DNA from: Bradyrhizobium niftali
Lineage (GTDB): Bacteria > Pseudomonadota > Alphaproteobacteria > Rhizobiales > Xanthobacteraceae
Length of the DNA: 64,000 nucleotides
Direction of reading: 5' to 3'
NCBI RefSeq assembly: GCF_004571025.1
Contig: NZ_SPQT01000036.1
Location: 23,286-87,285, forward strand
Numbering within the stretch: the first letter of the stretch is position 1; every line of letters starts with the position of its first letter. Position numbers and translations under genes: made by a program. Positions 63,705 through 64,000 of this stretch are shown here, one piece after another. The notes below the pieces were generated by a model. The model ran no database searches. It had not been told where the DNA came from and saw only the letters and a list, made by a program, of their open reading frames with translations.

Positions 63705-64000
63705 ATGGATGATCTGTTGCGGGAGTTCTTGACGGAGACCAGCGAGAGCCTGGACACCGTCGACAATCAGCTGGTGAAGTTCGAGCAGGAGCCGAACAAC
63801 GCCAAGATCCTGGATAACATCTTCCGCCTGGTCCACACCATCAAGGGTACGTGCGGCTTCCTCGGCTTGCCGCGTCTGGAAGCGCTGGCGCATGCCGGCG
63901 AGACGCTGATGGGCAAATTCCGTGACGGCATGCCGGTGACGGGGCAGGCGGTGACGGTGATCCTGTCCTCGATCGACCGCATCAAGGAAATCCTCGCCGG
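63705..64000 (+). CDS. cheA: chemotaxis histidine kinase CheA (3'-truncated by window)
   Basis: The first 98 residues of CheA, continuing past the window end. They form the P1 (Hpt) domain: LREFLTETSESLDTVD, and the phosphorylated histidine His44 in RLVHTIKGTCGFLG. It is separate from the Hpt protein at 60235. CheA passes phosphate to CheY and CheB; the rest of a chemotaxis operon would be expected downstream. The ATG at 63705 is the natural P1 start. Confidence 0.92.
   Translation, partial: MDDLLREFLTETSESLDTVDNQLVKFEQEPNNAKILDNIFRLVHTIKGTCGFLGLPRLEALAHAGETLMGKFRDGMPVTGQAVTVILSSIDRIKEILA

Overview
The window reads as chromosomal DNA of a Bradyrhizobium-like alphaproteobacterium. Supporting signs are the high G+C content, dense families of dispersed palindromic repeats between genes, a combined mdh-suc-lpd block, an F1-only atpHAGDC operon placed after priA, and the order obgE ... 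proB-proA-nadD-rsfS-rlmH-(M23)-ctpA. The genus call is from memory of such layouts, not from a search.

Layout. (1) 1-11 kb: TCA-cycle block on the plus strand: malate dehydrogenase (5' end cut off by the window), succinyl-CoA synthetase beta and alpha with a DUF1579 gene between them, 2-oxoglutarate dehydrogenase E1 and E2, an SDR oxidoreductase, E3 (lpd) and a small membrane protein. (2) 11-15.9 kb: DUF4337 protein, XerC, PriA and an RlpA-like protein. (3) 16-23.5 kb: F1 ATP synthase operon, with repeats between its genes, then a class III adenylate cyclase with a periplasmic C-terminal half. (4) 23.7-33.5 kb, minus strand: two RppH-type Nudix hydrolases, a YibQ-type deacetylase-like protein, CtpA, an EnvC-like factor, RlmH, RsfS, NadD, ProA and ProB. 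(5) 33.7-36.6 kb: a tripartite-tricarboxylate-type (TTT) binding protein and a sulfatase that separate proB from obgE. (6) 36.7-42.7 kb: ObgE, MaoC-like dehydratase, DMT permease, GNAT, L27, L21, and a ROK-type sugar-kinase-like protein whose motifs appear in circularly permuted order.

(7) 42.8-55.3 kb is accessory: an alpha/beta hydrolase, tRNA-Ser(CGA), a LysR fragment abutting that tRNA, an FAD monooxygenase, a TTT binding protein, a run of decayed genes (47.2-48.9 kb), a DUF2157/GDYXXLXY membrane pair, a frameshifted MocR regulator divergent from a DMT permease, and a LysR regulator divergent from a quinone-reductase-like flavoprotein. (8) 55.4-64 kb is rich in signalling genes: a receiver-EAL protein lacking the phospho-acceptor Asp, a LuxR protein with a HisKA-like helix pair, an Hpt protein, two tandem Crp/Fnr regulators, a frameshifted receiver protein and the start of cheA.

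Points of most interest are the permuted ROK protein, an exact CtrA-type box (TTAA-N7-TTAA with a GANTC core) upstream of rlpA, the degenerate EnvC and receiver-EAL proteins, and four to five one-base frameshifts between 47 and 63 kb that may be either real decay or sequencing errors. Starts were chosen by ribosome-binding site, family length and signal-peptide position; residue numbers were counted by hand and may be off by one or two.
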